A stretch of DNA of 64,000 nt from the NCBI GenBank assembly GCA_029260495.1, contig JAJDDD010000006.1:124001-188000 (forward strand), written 5' to 3'. A model generated the notes under the pieces. It did no database searches and was not told the origin of the DNA. It worked only from the letters and a program-made list of their open reading frames with translations. The position numbers and the translations under genes are program-made. The stretch is from Phycisphaerales bacterium. GTDB lineage: Bacteria > Planctomycetota > Phycisphaerae > Phycisphaerales > UBA1924. Below are positions 26,151-37,969 of the stretch, one piece after another. Positions within the stretch are counted from its first letter, which is position 1; the number at the start of each line of letters is the position of its first letter.

Positions 26151-26185
26151 AAACAAGGACGGGACACGACCCGTCCTTGTTTTAA
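26151..26185 (+). terminator. Rho-independent terminator after the thioredoxin gene
   Basis: A 13-bp perfect stem (AAACAAGGACGGG with CCCGTCCTTGTTT) around a 6-nt loop, ending in T's. The A-rich 5' side makes it usable on both strands, which suits the convergent gene at 26211. Confidence 0.9.
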
Positions 26186-26210
26186 TTCACATGTCTATGA
26201 ATCTGCTTAC

Positions 26211-26561
26211 CTAAACAAACGGACTCCGCGCCACCGGCGCCCCGCAATACATGCACTTCGGGAATCGCTCTGCGATCGGCCTCTCGCACTTGTGGCACAC
26301 CATCGGCCCGTCCCGCGCCACACGCCCATCAAGCTTCCCGTCGCGCAGGTCAATCTCATTAATGCGATCAATCAGTTCCTCGTCCGTCACACTGAGCTTC
26401 TCGCTCATCAGCGTCCACATCGCCTCACAGAGCATCGCCAACCGCTCACACCGGGCTTCGACCTGATCCGCCTGCCGCTCCGCCTTCCGAGCGGTTACCC
26501 CGCTACTCTGCGAAACGCCCGCCCCCGCCTGATATGCATATCGAAATGCGCTCGTATACAT
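26211..26561 (-). CDS. small zinc-ribbon protein of unknown function
   Basis: 116 residues from the ATG at 26561; another ATG or GTG lies six codons upstream. The first 50 residues are low in motifs, followed by a helical segment (RCERLAMLCEAMWTLMSEKL) and a C-terminal ribbon CHKCERPIAERFPKCMYCG with two CxxC pairs, so it probably binds one Zn. I do not recognise the family. It is convergent with the thioredoxin gene across the terminator. Confidence 0.6.
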   Translation of the reverse strand: MYTSAFRYAYQAGAGVSQSSGVTARKAERQADQVEARCERLAMLCEAMWTLMSEKLSVTDEELIDRINEIDLRDGKLDGRVARDGPMVCHKCERPIAERFPKCMYCGAPVARSPFV

Positions 26562-26676
26562 CGCCAGCCTCCTCACCAAGAGTTTCGTGCTGACCGATTA
26601 TATCGCGCCTCGCCGCCCCGCTGCATGTCCCGCATCCTGAGCGAAAAGACACCCACCGTTCACATGAGCAGTATTT

Positions 26677-26952
26677 TCAGCTGCCATCAAATGCACTCGC
26701 AGCGTCTTCTCCAGCGGACGCTTTCCTTCTGCAACAACACCCGCGCCCGCTCGCCAGGCCCGGCACAATCGCAGCTGAAAGAAACAGCCACCACGAATCT
26801 CTTATCTCATCGACCCACCCCGCCAGGCTCCCTTCCGTCGCATACTCGAAAGCGCCAAGAATCAGCCCCATCACAACAAGAACTACCACCACCATCAGCA
26901 GCCCCTGGCCAATCTTCCCAAAAGTTGTATTCGCAGTGCTGCAGCAAAACAT
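26677..26952 (-). CDS. small membrane protein, hypothetical
   Basis: 91 residues from the ATG at 26952, with GGGAG 8 nt upstream. One strong membrane helix (GQGLLMVVVVLVVMGLILGA) and a second weaker hydrophobic segment (WWLFLSAAIVPGLA) are followed by a Cys/Arg-rich tail (CCCRRK). No family is recognised. It lies downstream of glyA on the same strand with a 112-nt gap. Confidence 0.5.
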   Translation of the reverse strand: MFCCSTANTTFGKIGQGLLMVVVVLVVMGLILGAFEYATEGSLAGWVDEIRDSWWLFLSAAIVPGLASGRGCCCRRKASAGEDAASAFDGS

Positions 26953-27064
26953 GGTTTTCACTCCCAATCACTCAGATCACCAAAATGGCGCCGACACCAC
27001 GATAGCGCCGTCACAAACCTTGTTAGGCGATTGTCTCCCGAAATTTCAACCTCATCCGCCGCCC

Positions 27065-28369
27065 TCACCCAGCGACCGTCTCGCCCCAAATCGGAAACCG
27101 TCCGCACAGCTCGCGCACTTCTTCCCGAACCTGCTGCGTCGTCGCTGCCTCTCCCCCCGCGCTCAGCGTCCGATCGATCCAACCTGCGATTTGGTCCATC
27201 TCGCTCGCGCCAAATCCCCGCGTCGTCGCCGCCGGCGAACCCAGCCGCAGCCCGCTCGTCACACGGGGCGGCCGCGGGTCATCCGGAATCCCGTTCTTAT
27301 TCGTAATTATCCCCGCCGCCTCCAGCCACACCTCCGCATCCGCCCCCGTCAGACTCTCATCGCGCGTCCGAAGATCGACCAGCATCAAGTGATTCTCCGT
27401 CCCCCCCGACGTGATCCGATACCCGCGCGCCTGCAATCCCTTCGCCAGCCCCTGCGCATTCTCAACCACGCGCTCGCAATACGCCTTGAACTCCGGCTTC
27501 AGCGCCTCCGCAAACGCCACCGCCTTCGCCCCGATCATGTGCATCAAAGGCCCCCCCTGCACACCCGGAAAAAGCGACCGATCAATCTTCTTCGCCAGCT
27601 CCTCATCATTCGTCATGATGAGCCCGCCGCGCGGCCCGCGCAATGTCTTGTGCGTCGTCGTCGTCACCACGTGCGCATGCGGAAACGGATTCGGATGCAC
27701 TCCCGTCGCGCACAACCCCGCAATATGCGCAACATCCGCAATCAAGATCGCCCCAACCTCGTCCGCAATCTCCCTGAACCGCGCAAAATTAATCACACGC
27801 GGATACGCGCTATACCCGCACAAGAGCGCACATGGCTTGTGCTCCAAACAAACTGTGCGCACAGCGTCATAGTCAATGCGCTCGTGCTCGGGATGTCCCG
27901 CGTCATAATGCAGCGGATAATGCACCGGCGTATAGAACTTCCCCGAAAAGTTAATCTTCATCCCATGGCTCAAATGCCCGCCATCCTTGAGCACCAGCGA
28001 AGCAAACGTGTCCCCCGGGTCCATCGTCGCGAGAAACGCCGCCATATTCGCCTGCGCCCCAGAGTGCGGCTGAACATTCGCAAACGCGCACCCAAACAGC
28101 TCCTTGGCCCGCTCCCGCGCGATCGTTTCGATCGCGTCATGAAACTCACACCCGCCGTAATACCGCGCCCCGGGGTACCCCTCCGCGTACTTGTTGGTCA
28201 GGCACGTCCCCATCGCATGCTGCACCGCCGGGCTCACATGATTCTCGCTCGCAATGAGTTCAATCGTGGAAGCCTGCCGATCGCCCTCAGCAGCGATCAA
28301 ATGCGCAATATCCGGGTCCTGGCTCCGAACCAAATCAAGCATGGCGTTCGTAACGGGATCGTGTGACAA
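27065..28369 (-). CDS. glyA: serine hydroxymethyltransferase
   Basis: 434 residues, full length. Family landmarks are [57 protein letters not shown], and the PLP-lysine site [15 protein letters not shown]. It interconverts serine and glycine, charging THF with a one-carbon unit, and so links to fau in folate metabolism, although the genes are not in one operon. The upstream zinc-ribbon array reads in the same direction with a 75-nt gap. Confidence 0.96.
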   Translation of the reverse strand: MSHDPVTNAMLDLVRSQDPDIAHLIAAEGDRQASTIELIASENHVSPAVQHAMGTCLTNKYAEGYPGARYYGGCEFHDAIETIARERAKELFGCAFANVQPHSGAQANMAAFLATMDPGDTFASLVLKDGGHLSHGMKINFSGKFYTPVHYPLHYDAGHPEHERIDYDAVRTVCLEHKPCALLCGYSAYPRVINFARFREIADEVGAILIADVAHIAGLCATGVHPNPFPHAHVVTTTTHKTLRGPRGGLIMTNDEELAKKIDRSLFPGVQGGPLMHMIGAKAVAFAEALKPEFKAYCERVVENAQGLAKGLQARGYRITSGGTENHLMLVDLRTRDESLTGADAEVWLEAAGIITNKNGIPDDPRPPRVTSGLRLGSPAATTRGFGASEMDQIAGWIDRTLSAGGEAATTQQVREEVRELCGRFPIWGETVAG

Positions 28370-28444
28370 GAGAGGCTCCTTCGAATGGACTGCGAAGTTC
28401 GCACGACAATCTATATCCTAAACAACCCGCCACCTCGCCGTAGC

Positions 28445-29815
28445 TCAAAGCCACCAATACGGAAAATATGGCGGAACATAGTACGAAAAGTAGGTGTCGA
28501 GCATTGCAGATTGCCTCGCAACATGCAGGTTTAGCACGCCCGCAACCCCAGCAAAGCACACGAAAAACCAAAGCCAGAACGGCCGCTCCAGTCGCAACCC
28601 CCGCTTCAGCGCAAACCACCAATACACTGCCAGCCAGGCCATCACATACACCATCACGCCCTCAGCAAAGAGTTGGCCGCTCGCCCATTTTCGCAACGCC
28701 CGGGGTGGCGACCATGGAGTCATTGTTCCGCCAAGACCTAGCAATCCGAATCGCTCCGCCAGCCAGCCCGCATATGCCCACGCATACGTCAGCATCTCCA
28801 GCGCCACCGGAAACAGCGCCAACGAAAACGAATAGGCTGTGATGCGCCAGAGATGCGCCCGCCGCACTTTCGCTCGTCGCCACTCCGTCGGCGCTGCCAA
28901 CACCACCGCGAGCGCGGGAATCAAAAATGCCAATGTCACAAACAACTCGTAGGGCAGTCGAAAAAGACCGTAAAGCGGCCAGTTATTGTAGGAATAGAAC
29001 ATTTGAATCCACGGTCCAACATGGCTCATCACATCATCTGCGTCGTACAACTCCGTCTGGTCTACGAGCAGCACGATAAACGCGTCATCTTCTATCGATT
29101 CAGCGTATTCGCGGCGCACAGATTGCCTATGGCGCCAGCCTAAATCCTTCACCCGCCGTATCACCACTGTTCCAATCGGCGTATCGTGATACACAATTTC
29201 CCCGCCGCGCCCTGGGGATGACAATATCGCAGTCTTACCTTGACAACTCACGCTTACAGTCTTGGGACGAATGATCCGCACGGATGCTATTGGCGTCGGA
29301 GTTTTTAGCAAAGGTGTGCCGCGTGTAGTCTGTCGTTGGTCGTAGACCGGGGCGTTCCCGCTAGCTTCCTGTGACACTCGAAACTCTTTAACTTTCGGCG
29401 GCGGATGGTCCAGTCCGATTGTCGTTATCTCGATCGCCCCAGACCCCACCGCTCCCGCCACAAACCACACCGAACCAATGCACACCAAAAGCCACATCGC
29501 AAGCCGTCGAACACGCACGTTGTGGTGCGGCTGAACCTTCTTCCAAAACTGCCACGGAAAAAGCGCCCGAATCACCGTCCCCCACGCCCGCCGAACATCC
29601 CACCAATGCTCCGCATGTTCATATAGCCACCCCAGCCGCTGCCGATCCGCGCGCAAAACATCCGCCCACTCAAACCCCAACCCGCACTCACTGCACACCC
29701 CCGCAACCGGACAACTTTCTTTCCAACTCTCCACATCTCCAATAAAGTCATACCCACACCGCGCACAGCGTGGTTGATTGACAAATCCGTTGATTTCTTC
29801 ACGCCCGTGGTTCAT
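28445..29815 (-). CDS. zinc-ribbon membrane protein, array member 4 (subfamily A)
   Basis: 456 residues. The N-terminal ribbon (CARCGYDFIGDVESWKESC, then CSECG) is followed by the conserved WADVLRADRQRLGWLYEHAE and WWDVRRAWGTVIRALFPWQF segments. Then come one membrane helix (about 105-125), a non-membrane region of about 160 residues rich in strands, and four or five more helices (ELFVTLAFLIPALAVVLAA, WLAVYWWFALKRGLRLER). The C-terminal two-thirds match array member 1. Its ATG overlaps the stop of member 3 by 4 nt. The function is unknown; the exposed domain between helices suggests sensing or binding. Confidence 0.8.
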   Translation of the reverse strand: MNHGREEINGFVNQPRCARCGYDFIGDVESWKESCPVAGVCSECGLGFEWADVLRADRQRLGWLYEHAEHWWDVRRAWGTVIRALFPWQFWKKVQPHHNVRVRRLAMWLLVCIGSVWFVAGAVGSGAIEITTIGLDHPPPKVKEFRVSQEASGNAPVYDQRQTTRGTPLLKTPTPIASVRIIRPKTVSVSCQGKTAILSSPGRGGEIVYHDTPIGTVVIRRVKDLGWRHRQSVRREYAESIEDDAFIVLLVDQTELYDADDVMSHVGPWIQMFYSYNNWPLYGLFRLPYELFVTLAFLIPALAVVLAAPTEWRRAKVRRAHLWRITAYSFSLALFPVALEMLTYAWAYAGWLAERFGLLGLGGTMTPWSPPRALRKWASGQLFAEGVMVYVMAWLAVYWWFALKRGLRLERPFWLWFFVCFAGVAGVLNLHVARQSAMLDTYFSYYVPPYFPYWWL

Positions 29816-30816
29816 TTCGTATTCTCACCAGCCATGCGGGGCGTGCGACGGCGCCAGTAGATGACTCCTGCAACTGCAATCAAGATAATGACAAAAGCCG
29901 CAATGAACCCCAAAGCGTGATCTGCGAGCGCGAATCCGACTGCATAAAGGCCGACAATGCCGACAACCAACGATATCGCGGTCGCGCCGATCGTTCGGCC
30001 CACAGAGAGATGCATCCCGCGCCGAAGCCCGAAGCCCCAAGAGAGCACAGACCAGATCGGAGCAAGGAAGAATGTCGATACCGCAAACCCTGGGTTGATC
30101 CAAAACCAGGGAGACATGCACCACCAGGTCGGCGCACCTGCCGAGTGCAATTCGTATGACATGTGTCCCCAGTAATATAGGACAATCATCACGAGCAGCC
30201 ACACCAGTCCGGCAGTACAGGAGTAAACGCCAAGGCGCGCGATGGTTGAAAGCTTTGGCCGACTCCCATTTGGCGACCGCGACAATGCAAAGCCAGCCAA
30301 GACGATCCCGCAATTGAAAACAAGAACAAGACTCAAGTATCCCGAAACAAAGATTCCCATTTCAGCCGCTGTGTGAAGTGCATCATGCCCTGAGAAACTA
30401 AAGCTCAAACTTGACGTGTAAGTCGCAAGAAGACTTGTGGCCCACATAAACGCAGCGCCGGCTCCGCCAATGCTCACGCACACTAATCCCAGCCAAGTGA
30501 TCAGCCTCTTGACGGATACCTCATGGCAGGGCTGCACGGTTCGCCAAAACTGCCAGGGAACAAGCGCCCGCACCGCCGTCCCCCACGCCCGCCGAACATC
30601 CCACCAATGCTCAGCATGTTCATAGAGCCACCTCAGCCGCTGCCGATCCGCGCGCAGCGCATCCGCCCACAAAAACTCCAGCCCGCACTCACTGCACACC
30701 CCCGCAACCGGACAGCTCTCTTTCCAGCTTCCGACTTCCCCAGTGAGGTCATACCCGCACCGCGCGCACTGCGGCTCTTCAAGTTGGCCGTCGATTTGGT
30801 GAGCATTGCTGTTCAA
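29812..30816 (-). CDS. zinc-ribbon membrane protein, array member 3 (subfamily B)
   Basis: 334 residues. It has the same N-terminus as its neighbours (EPQCARCGYDLTGEVGSWKE, CSECGLEF, WWDVRRAWGTAVRALVPWQF). Six or so membrane helices follow, with short loops and no large exposed domain. The signature WGFGLRRGMHLSVGRTIGA is shared only with member 2. The stop and start overlap both neighbours by 4 nt (ATGA), so the set is translationally coupled. The function is unknown; no enzyme motif is visible. Confidence 0.8.
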   Translation of the reverse strand: MNSNAHQIDGQLEEPQCARCGYDLTGEVGSWKESCPVAGVCSECGLEFLWADALRADRQRLRWLYEHAEHWWDVRRAWGTAVRALVPWQFWRTVQPCHEVSVKRLITWLGLVCVSIGGAGAAFMWATSLLATYTSSLSFSFSGHDALHTAAEMGIFVSGYLSLVLVFNCGIVLAGFALSRSPNGSRPKLSTIARLGVYSCTAGLVWLLVMIVLYYWGHMSYELHSAGAPTWWCMSPWFWINPGFAVSTFFLAPIWSVLSWGFGLRRGMHLSVGRTIGATAISLVVGIVGLYAVGFALADHALGFIAAFVIILIAVAGVIYWRRRTPRMAGENTK

Positions 30817-31802
30817 GACGCCGACTCCTCACGCGCCCGACTCGCGCGCCACCGCCATCCGATGAAGCCAACGAGTCCCGCCAGCACGACGATAAAGAAT
30901 CCGCTTTGTCCAATCGCACCAGTTTCCAAAACAAGTGCAGTCGTAAATATGCCCAGTATCGCGATAACGAACGAAAAAATAACGGAGACAGTCGTCCGAC
31001 CTGAAGAAAGAGACATCCCTCTGCTGAGACCTAAACTCCACATAGCAATGGTCCAGGCAACGGACAAAATCATCGCCGCCCTACCAAGCGCATCCCACCA
31101 AGCCGTCACCCAACTAGCGCTCGCCCACTTTGGAGATGCGCTACTCATGGACACCGTATACCATTGAGTGAGGAATGCGGCGGCTAGATACAAAAACATG
31201 CCAGGAATAATCGAATAGACACCAATCCGAACGATATGAACTGCACGGACTGGCACGCCGCTCCATAACGACGGAATCATGATGTTTGTCAGCATGAAGC
31301 CGGAAGAAAACAAAAATATAAAACCGCAGATAATTGCCCATTCTTCAATGATGAAAGAAAGTCGTGGCGTCCAGCCACCCCCGAAGAACGTGCGGCTGAC
31401 TGAGTACTGTGCAGCCGATGCTAGACCGAACCGAAGTATGGCGCCGATAACTCCAACACTGATAAACAGAATCCCCAACCAAATCAGCAATCGCCTCATC
31501 ACCACCTCATGATGCGGCTGAACACTCTTCCAAAACTGCCAAGGAAAAAGCGCCCGCACCGCCGTCCCCCACGCCCGCCGCACATCCCACCAATGCTCCG
31601 CATGTTCATAGAGCCACCCCAGCCGCTGCCGATCCGCGCGCAGCGCATCCGCCCACAAAAACTCCAGCCCGCACTCACTGCACACCCCCGCCACCGGGCA
31701 ACTCCCCTTCCAGCTCGCAACTTCCCCCGTCAGGTCATACTCACAACGTGCGCAGCGTGGCTGTTCAAGGAGGCCTTCGATATGTTGACTGTTTTCATTC
31801 AC
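30813..31802 (-). CDS. zinc-ribbon membrane protein, array member 2 (subfamily B)
   Basis: 329 residues. The GTG at 31802 is chosen because it aligns with the starts of members 3 and 4 (VNENSQHIEG against MNSNAHQIDG) and has GGAGAAG about 10 nt upstream; the longer open frame would overlap member 1. The ribbon reads CARCEYDLTGEVASWKGSC, with Glu in place of the usual Gly. Six membrane helices include the subfamily signature WSLGLSRGMSLSSGRTTVS. The 22-nt gap to member 1 and the overlap with member 3 indicate one operon. Confidence 0.8.
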   Translation of the reverse strand: MNENSQHIEGLLEQPRCARCEYDLTGEVASWKGSCPVAGVCSECGLEFLWADALRADRQRLGWLYEHAEHWWDVRRAWGTAVRALFPWQFWKSVQPHHEVVMRRLLIWLGILFISVGVIGAILRFGLASAAQYSVSRTFFGGGWTPRLSFIIEEWAIICGFIFLFSSGFMLTNIMIPSLWSGVPVRAVHIVRIGVYSIIPGMFLYLAAAFLTQWYTVSMSSASPKWASASWVTAWWDALGRAAMILSVAWTIAMWSLGLSRGMSLSSGRTTVSVIFSFVIAILGIFTTALVLETGAIGQSGFFIVVLAGLVGFIGWRWRASRAREESAS

Positions 31803-31824
31803 GACCGCGCCGCTTCTCCGCCTG

Positions 31825-33219
31825 TCACAACCATACCGGAGGGTTTGCGTCAAAATATATGTCGAGCATTGAAAGTTGCCTGGCTCTATAGAGGTGGAGT
31901 GCGCCGGCGGCGCCTGCAACACACACAAAAACCCAAAGCCAGAACGACCGCTCCAACCGCAACCCGCGCTTCAGCGCAAACCACCAATACACCGCCAGCC
32001 AAATCGTCACATAGGCTGTCGTAGTCTGGGTCAAACGCTGGCCGCCGGCCGCAATCCAAAGCCATTCAGGCGGCGCCCACGGGAACATTTTGTCGCCTAC
32101 TCCTGTCTGGTCATAGTGGTTCGCTACCCACCCAACATGTTCCCACGCATAGACCAGCATCTCCAGCATCAACAGAAATAGCGCTGGCGCAAACGAATAC
32201 GTCGCGATCCGCCAAAGATGCGCCTGATGCGCCTTTTCCTGTCGCCATTCTGTTTGCGCAGCAAGCATCACAGCGAGCGCAGGAATCAAAAATGCCAATG
32301 TCACGAACAACTCATAAGGCAGTCGATACTTCCGATGCCCGGAAGGCGCCCACTCGCCGTCGTCGTAAATCATGCTGACCCATGGTCGAACATAGTTCAT
32401 CTGATCGTTGGGATCATTGAGATCGGTTAAGTAGACGACGTGCACCGCGAGCGCGTGGCCTTCAATAGGGTCTCCGTTCTCGTCAAGAACGATCCACTTG
32501 TCGGTCAAGAATTTGGATGTAGTGCGTTCGAACTCAAGATTGCCAATGACGATGGTCCCAATCGTTGTGTCGTCATACACAACCACATCGCCGCGCGGCG
32601 GTCGCGGCAGCGTTACCTGCTTGCCCCGAGACCACACGCCGATCGTTTCAGGGTCAATAAGCCATGCAAAGGGGTGATATGCTCTCATTGTGATTGGGCC
32701 ACGATCACGGAAAGCGTCGCCGCTCCAAAGTGACGGTGATCGTTGAAGAGAAACAAAATTTGGAACTGAAGCGCCAGATGCCAGCGTCGTCCACGCCGTT
32801 GCTGTAAACCCAAACGCTCCTGCGACTATCCACACCGAACCAATGCACACCAGGAGCCAAAGAACAAGCCGCTTGCCCCGCACCTCATGTCGCACCTGCA
32901 CCTTTCTCCAAAACTGCCACGGAAAAAGCGCCCGGATCACCGTGCCCCACGCCTTGCGAATGTTCCACCACTGCTTCGTATGTTCAAATTGCCAGTGGAG
33001 CTCCTGCCGATCCGTGCGCAGCGCATCCGCCCACAAAAACTCCAGCCCGCACTCACTGCACACCCCCGCCACCGGACAACTCTCTTCCCAGCTCTCGACA
33101 TCCCCACTCAGGTCATACCCACACCGCGCGCAGCGTGGCGCCTCCACGATCCTGCCGCCAGCGCCTTCCCGGGAAGTCTTTCTTCGCTTTTCAGTCATCC
33201 TGTCATGCTCATTACTCAA
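31825..33219 (-). CDS. zinc-ribbon membrane protein, array member 1 (subfamily A)
   Basis: 464 residues, with a basic start before the ribbon (CARCGYDLSGDVESWEESC, CSECGLEF). The layout is that of member 4: one helix, about 160 residues outside the membrane (with GDVVVYDDTTIGTIVIGNLE, a match to member 4's GGEIVYHDTPIGTVVIRRVK), then helices including ELFVTLAFLIPALAVMLAA and WLAVYWWFALKRGLRLERS. It is the first gene of the array, divergent from gyrB across about 250 bp that should hold both promoters. An ATG seven codons inside is an alternative start. Confidence 0.8.
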   Translation of the reverse strand: MSNEHDRMTEKRRKTSREGAGGRIVEAPRCARCGYDLSGDVESWEESCPVAGVCSECGLEFLWADALRTDRQELHWQFEHTKQWWNIRKAWGTVIRALFPWQFWRKVQVRHEVRGKRLVLWLLVCIGSVWIVAGAFGFTATAWTTLASGASVPNFVSLQRSPSLWSGDAFRDRGPITMRAYHPFAWLIDPETIGVWSRGKQVTLPRPPRGDVVVYDDTTIGTIVIGNLEFERTTSKFLTDKWIVLDENGDPIEGHALAVHVVYLTDLNDPNDQMNYVRPWVSMIYDDGEWAPSGHRKYRLPYELFVTLAFLIPALAVMLAAQTEWRQEKAHQAHLWRIATYSFAPALFLLMLEMLVYAWEHVGWVANHYDQTGVGDKMFPWAPPEWLWIAAGGQRLTQTTTAYVTIWLAVYWWFALKRGLRLERSFWLWVFVCVAGAAGALHLYRARQLSMLDIYFDANPPVWL

Positions 33220-33338
33220 TAGTTCGATCGCGCCTCATCCCGGTTCCAAAAGAACTGCCCCTGGCGTCATTTCAAGGCCCATTTTCGCCTCCTTGAAACC
33301 ACCCCCCAATCCCGGCGGCAATCGCCCGAACAAGCTAG

Positions 33339-36152
<2,814 letters not shown>

Positions 36153-36176
36153 CCCTGCCGAGCCGAAGAAGGTCAC

Positions 36177-37592
36177 ATGTCCCTACCCCGGCCCAGACAC
36201 CAATCACGACCCATCGCGTCTCTCGCCATCGCCGCCCTCTTCCTCGCGCTCGCTGCCAGTGACAACGCCGCCGCCCAAACACGCGGCAAAGTCCCCCCCC
36301 ACAAAACACCCCAAACGCACGCGCGCCCTGCCACAAACCGCGCCCCCAAACGCGCGCCGGACCAACCAGCGCCCACACCACAAGCCATTTTATGGAGCAG
36401 CGCCGGCGATCTTCTCGAAGCGTTCTCACTCGAGTTTCGCGGCGACCGCATCGCAATCACTGACCGCGCACAAACCGAACGCGAGATTTCCCTTCAAAAT
36501 GTCGCCGCCCTCGTCTCCCACCGTGCCTGGGACGCCATCGGCCCCCCAATCGATCCCCCCGATGAAAACTTCGCCCCCCGCGAAGTCATCCCCGGCGTCA
36601 TCACACTCATTGACGGCCAGCGCTTCACCGGGTGGCTCCGACTCGCGAACGGCGACGAAATCGAATCCGTCTTCTGGCGCAGCCCCGAGTTCGGTCAGCT
36701 CGCTGTCCCCCTCGATCGTGTCGAATCCATCGACCTCGTCATCCACCAGCCAGCCAATCCCCCCGCGCCACTCGCTTCCCCCGCCGACCCTGCCCAGGAC
36801 GCCATCATCTTCGCCAACGGCGACCGCGCCGCCGGAACACTCGTCGGTGTCGGCGCCTTTGTCTCGATGGAGACGAGCGGCGCCCTGCTTCAAATCCCCG
36901 CCCGCCGCGTCAAACGCATCACACTCGCCCACCACAACACCCTTCCTCCCGAAACCCAGCCCCGGGACGAAGCTGACTCATCAGGCCCTTACCTCTGGCT
37001 CGCGTCCGGCGCCCGCGTGCGCTTCTCCGCCCTCCATTCCCGTGCCCTGGCGCCTAAAGAAGGCGCCCGCCCCGTCCTTCATATTGAAGTGACCCTTCCC
37101 ACCGGCGCAACTGTCAGTCTCACGCCGCGCGACATCATCGCTGTCACCACCCGCGCCGACACGCTCCGCCCCCTCGCTGACCTCGCGCCCACCTCCATCA
37201 AACCCATCGGCCAGCAGTGGCGCCCTGAACGCCTCAGCCCGAGAGCCCCCCAACGTCGCACCGCCCTCTCCGCCATGGGCGCCCGCGATCTCTTCATCCC
37301 CTCCCCCGAACTCGCGCAGTATCAAGCCCCCCCGAGGGCCGTCGCCCTCATCACACAAGCGGCCCTCCCCAAACGCCGCTGGGAGTGGGCCCAGTCAACC
37401 CTCACCATCTGGTCCGCCCGCCAGCCCGTCACCCGCGCCCTGCTCAACAAAAAAAACCCCGAGCCAATCATCTTCGCCGCCCTCACCGACCGCGAACTCC
37501 TCATCACACTCCAACCCGCCGGCGCCGGCCTCACCCAAGCCGTCTGCCGTCTGAAGCAACCGCTACTCGTCGTTCTTTCTGAACCACAATGA
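36177..37592 (+). CDS. exported protein with repeated small beta modules, function unknown
   Basis: 471 residues. A signal peptide (IASLAIAALFLALAASDNAAAQ) is followed by a Pro/Thr/Lys linker. At least two similar modules then follow, at about 140-180 (LIDGQRFTGWLRLANGDEIESVFWRS... VPLDRVESIDLVI) and 200-245 (IFANGDRAAGTLVGVGAFVSM... IPARRVKRITLA): a strand series around a G-x-x-x-x-G turn ending in a basic V-x-x-I. This is a common planctomycete pattern that resembles small Sm- or SHD1-like barrels. GAAGAAGG precedes the ATG. The stop overlaps the DCC gene by 4 nt. Confidence 0.7.
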   Translation: MSLPRPRHQSRPIASLAIAALFLALAASDNAAAQTRGKVPPHKTPQTHARPATNRAPKRAPDQPAPTPQAILWSSAGDLLEAFSLEFRGDRIAITDRAQTEREISLQNVAALVSHRAWDAIGPPIDPPDENFAPREVIPGVITLIDGQRFTGWLRLANGDEIESVFWRSPEFGQLAVPLDRVESIDLVIHQPANPPAPLASPADPAQDAIIFANGDRAAGTLVGVGAFVSMETSGALLQIPARRVKRITLAHHNTLPPETQPRDEADSSGPYLWLASGARVRFSALHSRALAPKEGARPVLHIEVTLPTGATVSLTPRDIIAVTTRADTLRPLADLAPTSIKPIGQQWRPERLSPRAPQRRTALSAMGARDLFIPSPELAQYQAPPRAVALITQAALPKRRWEWAQSTLTIWSARQPVTRALLNKKNPEPIIFAALTDRELLITLQPAGAGLTQAVCRLKQPLLVVLSEPQ

Positions 37593-37969
37593 GCATGCCC
37601 ACAAAAAAAGACACACTCTTCTACGACGGCAAGTGCGGATTCTGTCGCCGATCTATCCGCATCATCCGGGCGCTCGATTGGCTCAATCGTCTCGACTACG
37701 CCGACTCGACCCAAACACCCGAACATGAGCTGCCCGTCGATCGTGACGCCTCCATGCAGGGCATCCCCATGCGCACGCGAAGTGGGAATGTCCTCGTGGG
37801 CTTCCCCGCTGTGCGCAGGGCCCTGGCGCAAACACCGCTCGGCGTCATCCCCGCGCTCCTCGCCTACCTCCCCGGGTTCAGCCACTTGGGCGCGCGCGTG
37901 TATAACGTCATCGCCGCTCGCCGGGCCCGCGATGTCTGTAAAACGGATGTGAGCCTCAGCGATGAATGA
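37589..37969 (+). CDS. DCC-family (DUF393) thiol-disulfide oxidoreductase-like protein
   Basis: 126 residues. The family motif FYDGKCGFCRRSIRII (D-x-x-C-x-x-C) is at the N-terminus, followed by YADSTQTPEHE and GFPAVRRALAQTPLG. The family is predicted to be thioredoxin-fold; the substrate is not known. It overlaps the preceding gene by 4 nt and proB by 8 nt, so the three are translationally linked. Confidence 0.85.
   Translation: MSMPTKKDTLFYDGKCGFCRRSIRIIRALDWLNRLDYADSTQTPEHELPVDRDASMQGIPMRTRSGNVLVGFPAVRRALAQTPLGVIPALLAYLPGFSHLGARVYNVIAARRARDVCKTDVSLSDE

Larger units (their letters stand above)
29501..33138 (-). repeat. four direct copies of a ~270-bp coding block (zinc-ribbon module)
   Basis: The blocks are at about 29501-29773, 30502-30774, 31488-31760 and 32866-33138. 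Each encodes the ribbon and the following 70 residues of one array gene. Long runs, such as the stretch for the CSECG to WLYEHAEHWWDVRRAWGT part, are nearly base-identical between copies, while the downstream parts of the genes are far more divergent. Identity was judged by eye. Confidence 0.8.

Noticed and set aside
26936-28366. 476-codon open frame opposite glyA
   Set aside because: It is Arg/Pro/His-rich and exactly mirrors the glyA coding frame; a high-GC antisense shadow with no motif.
28445-33219. Composite transposon explaining the four repeats
   Set aside because: No transposase and no inverted repeats around the blocks; the repeats lie in coding frame in each gene.
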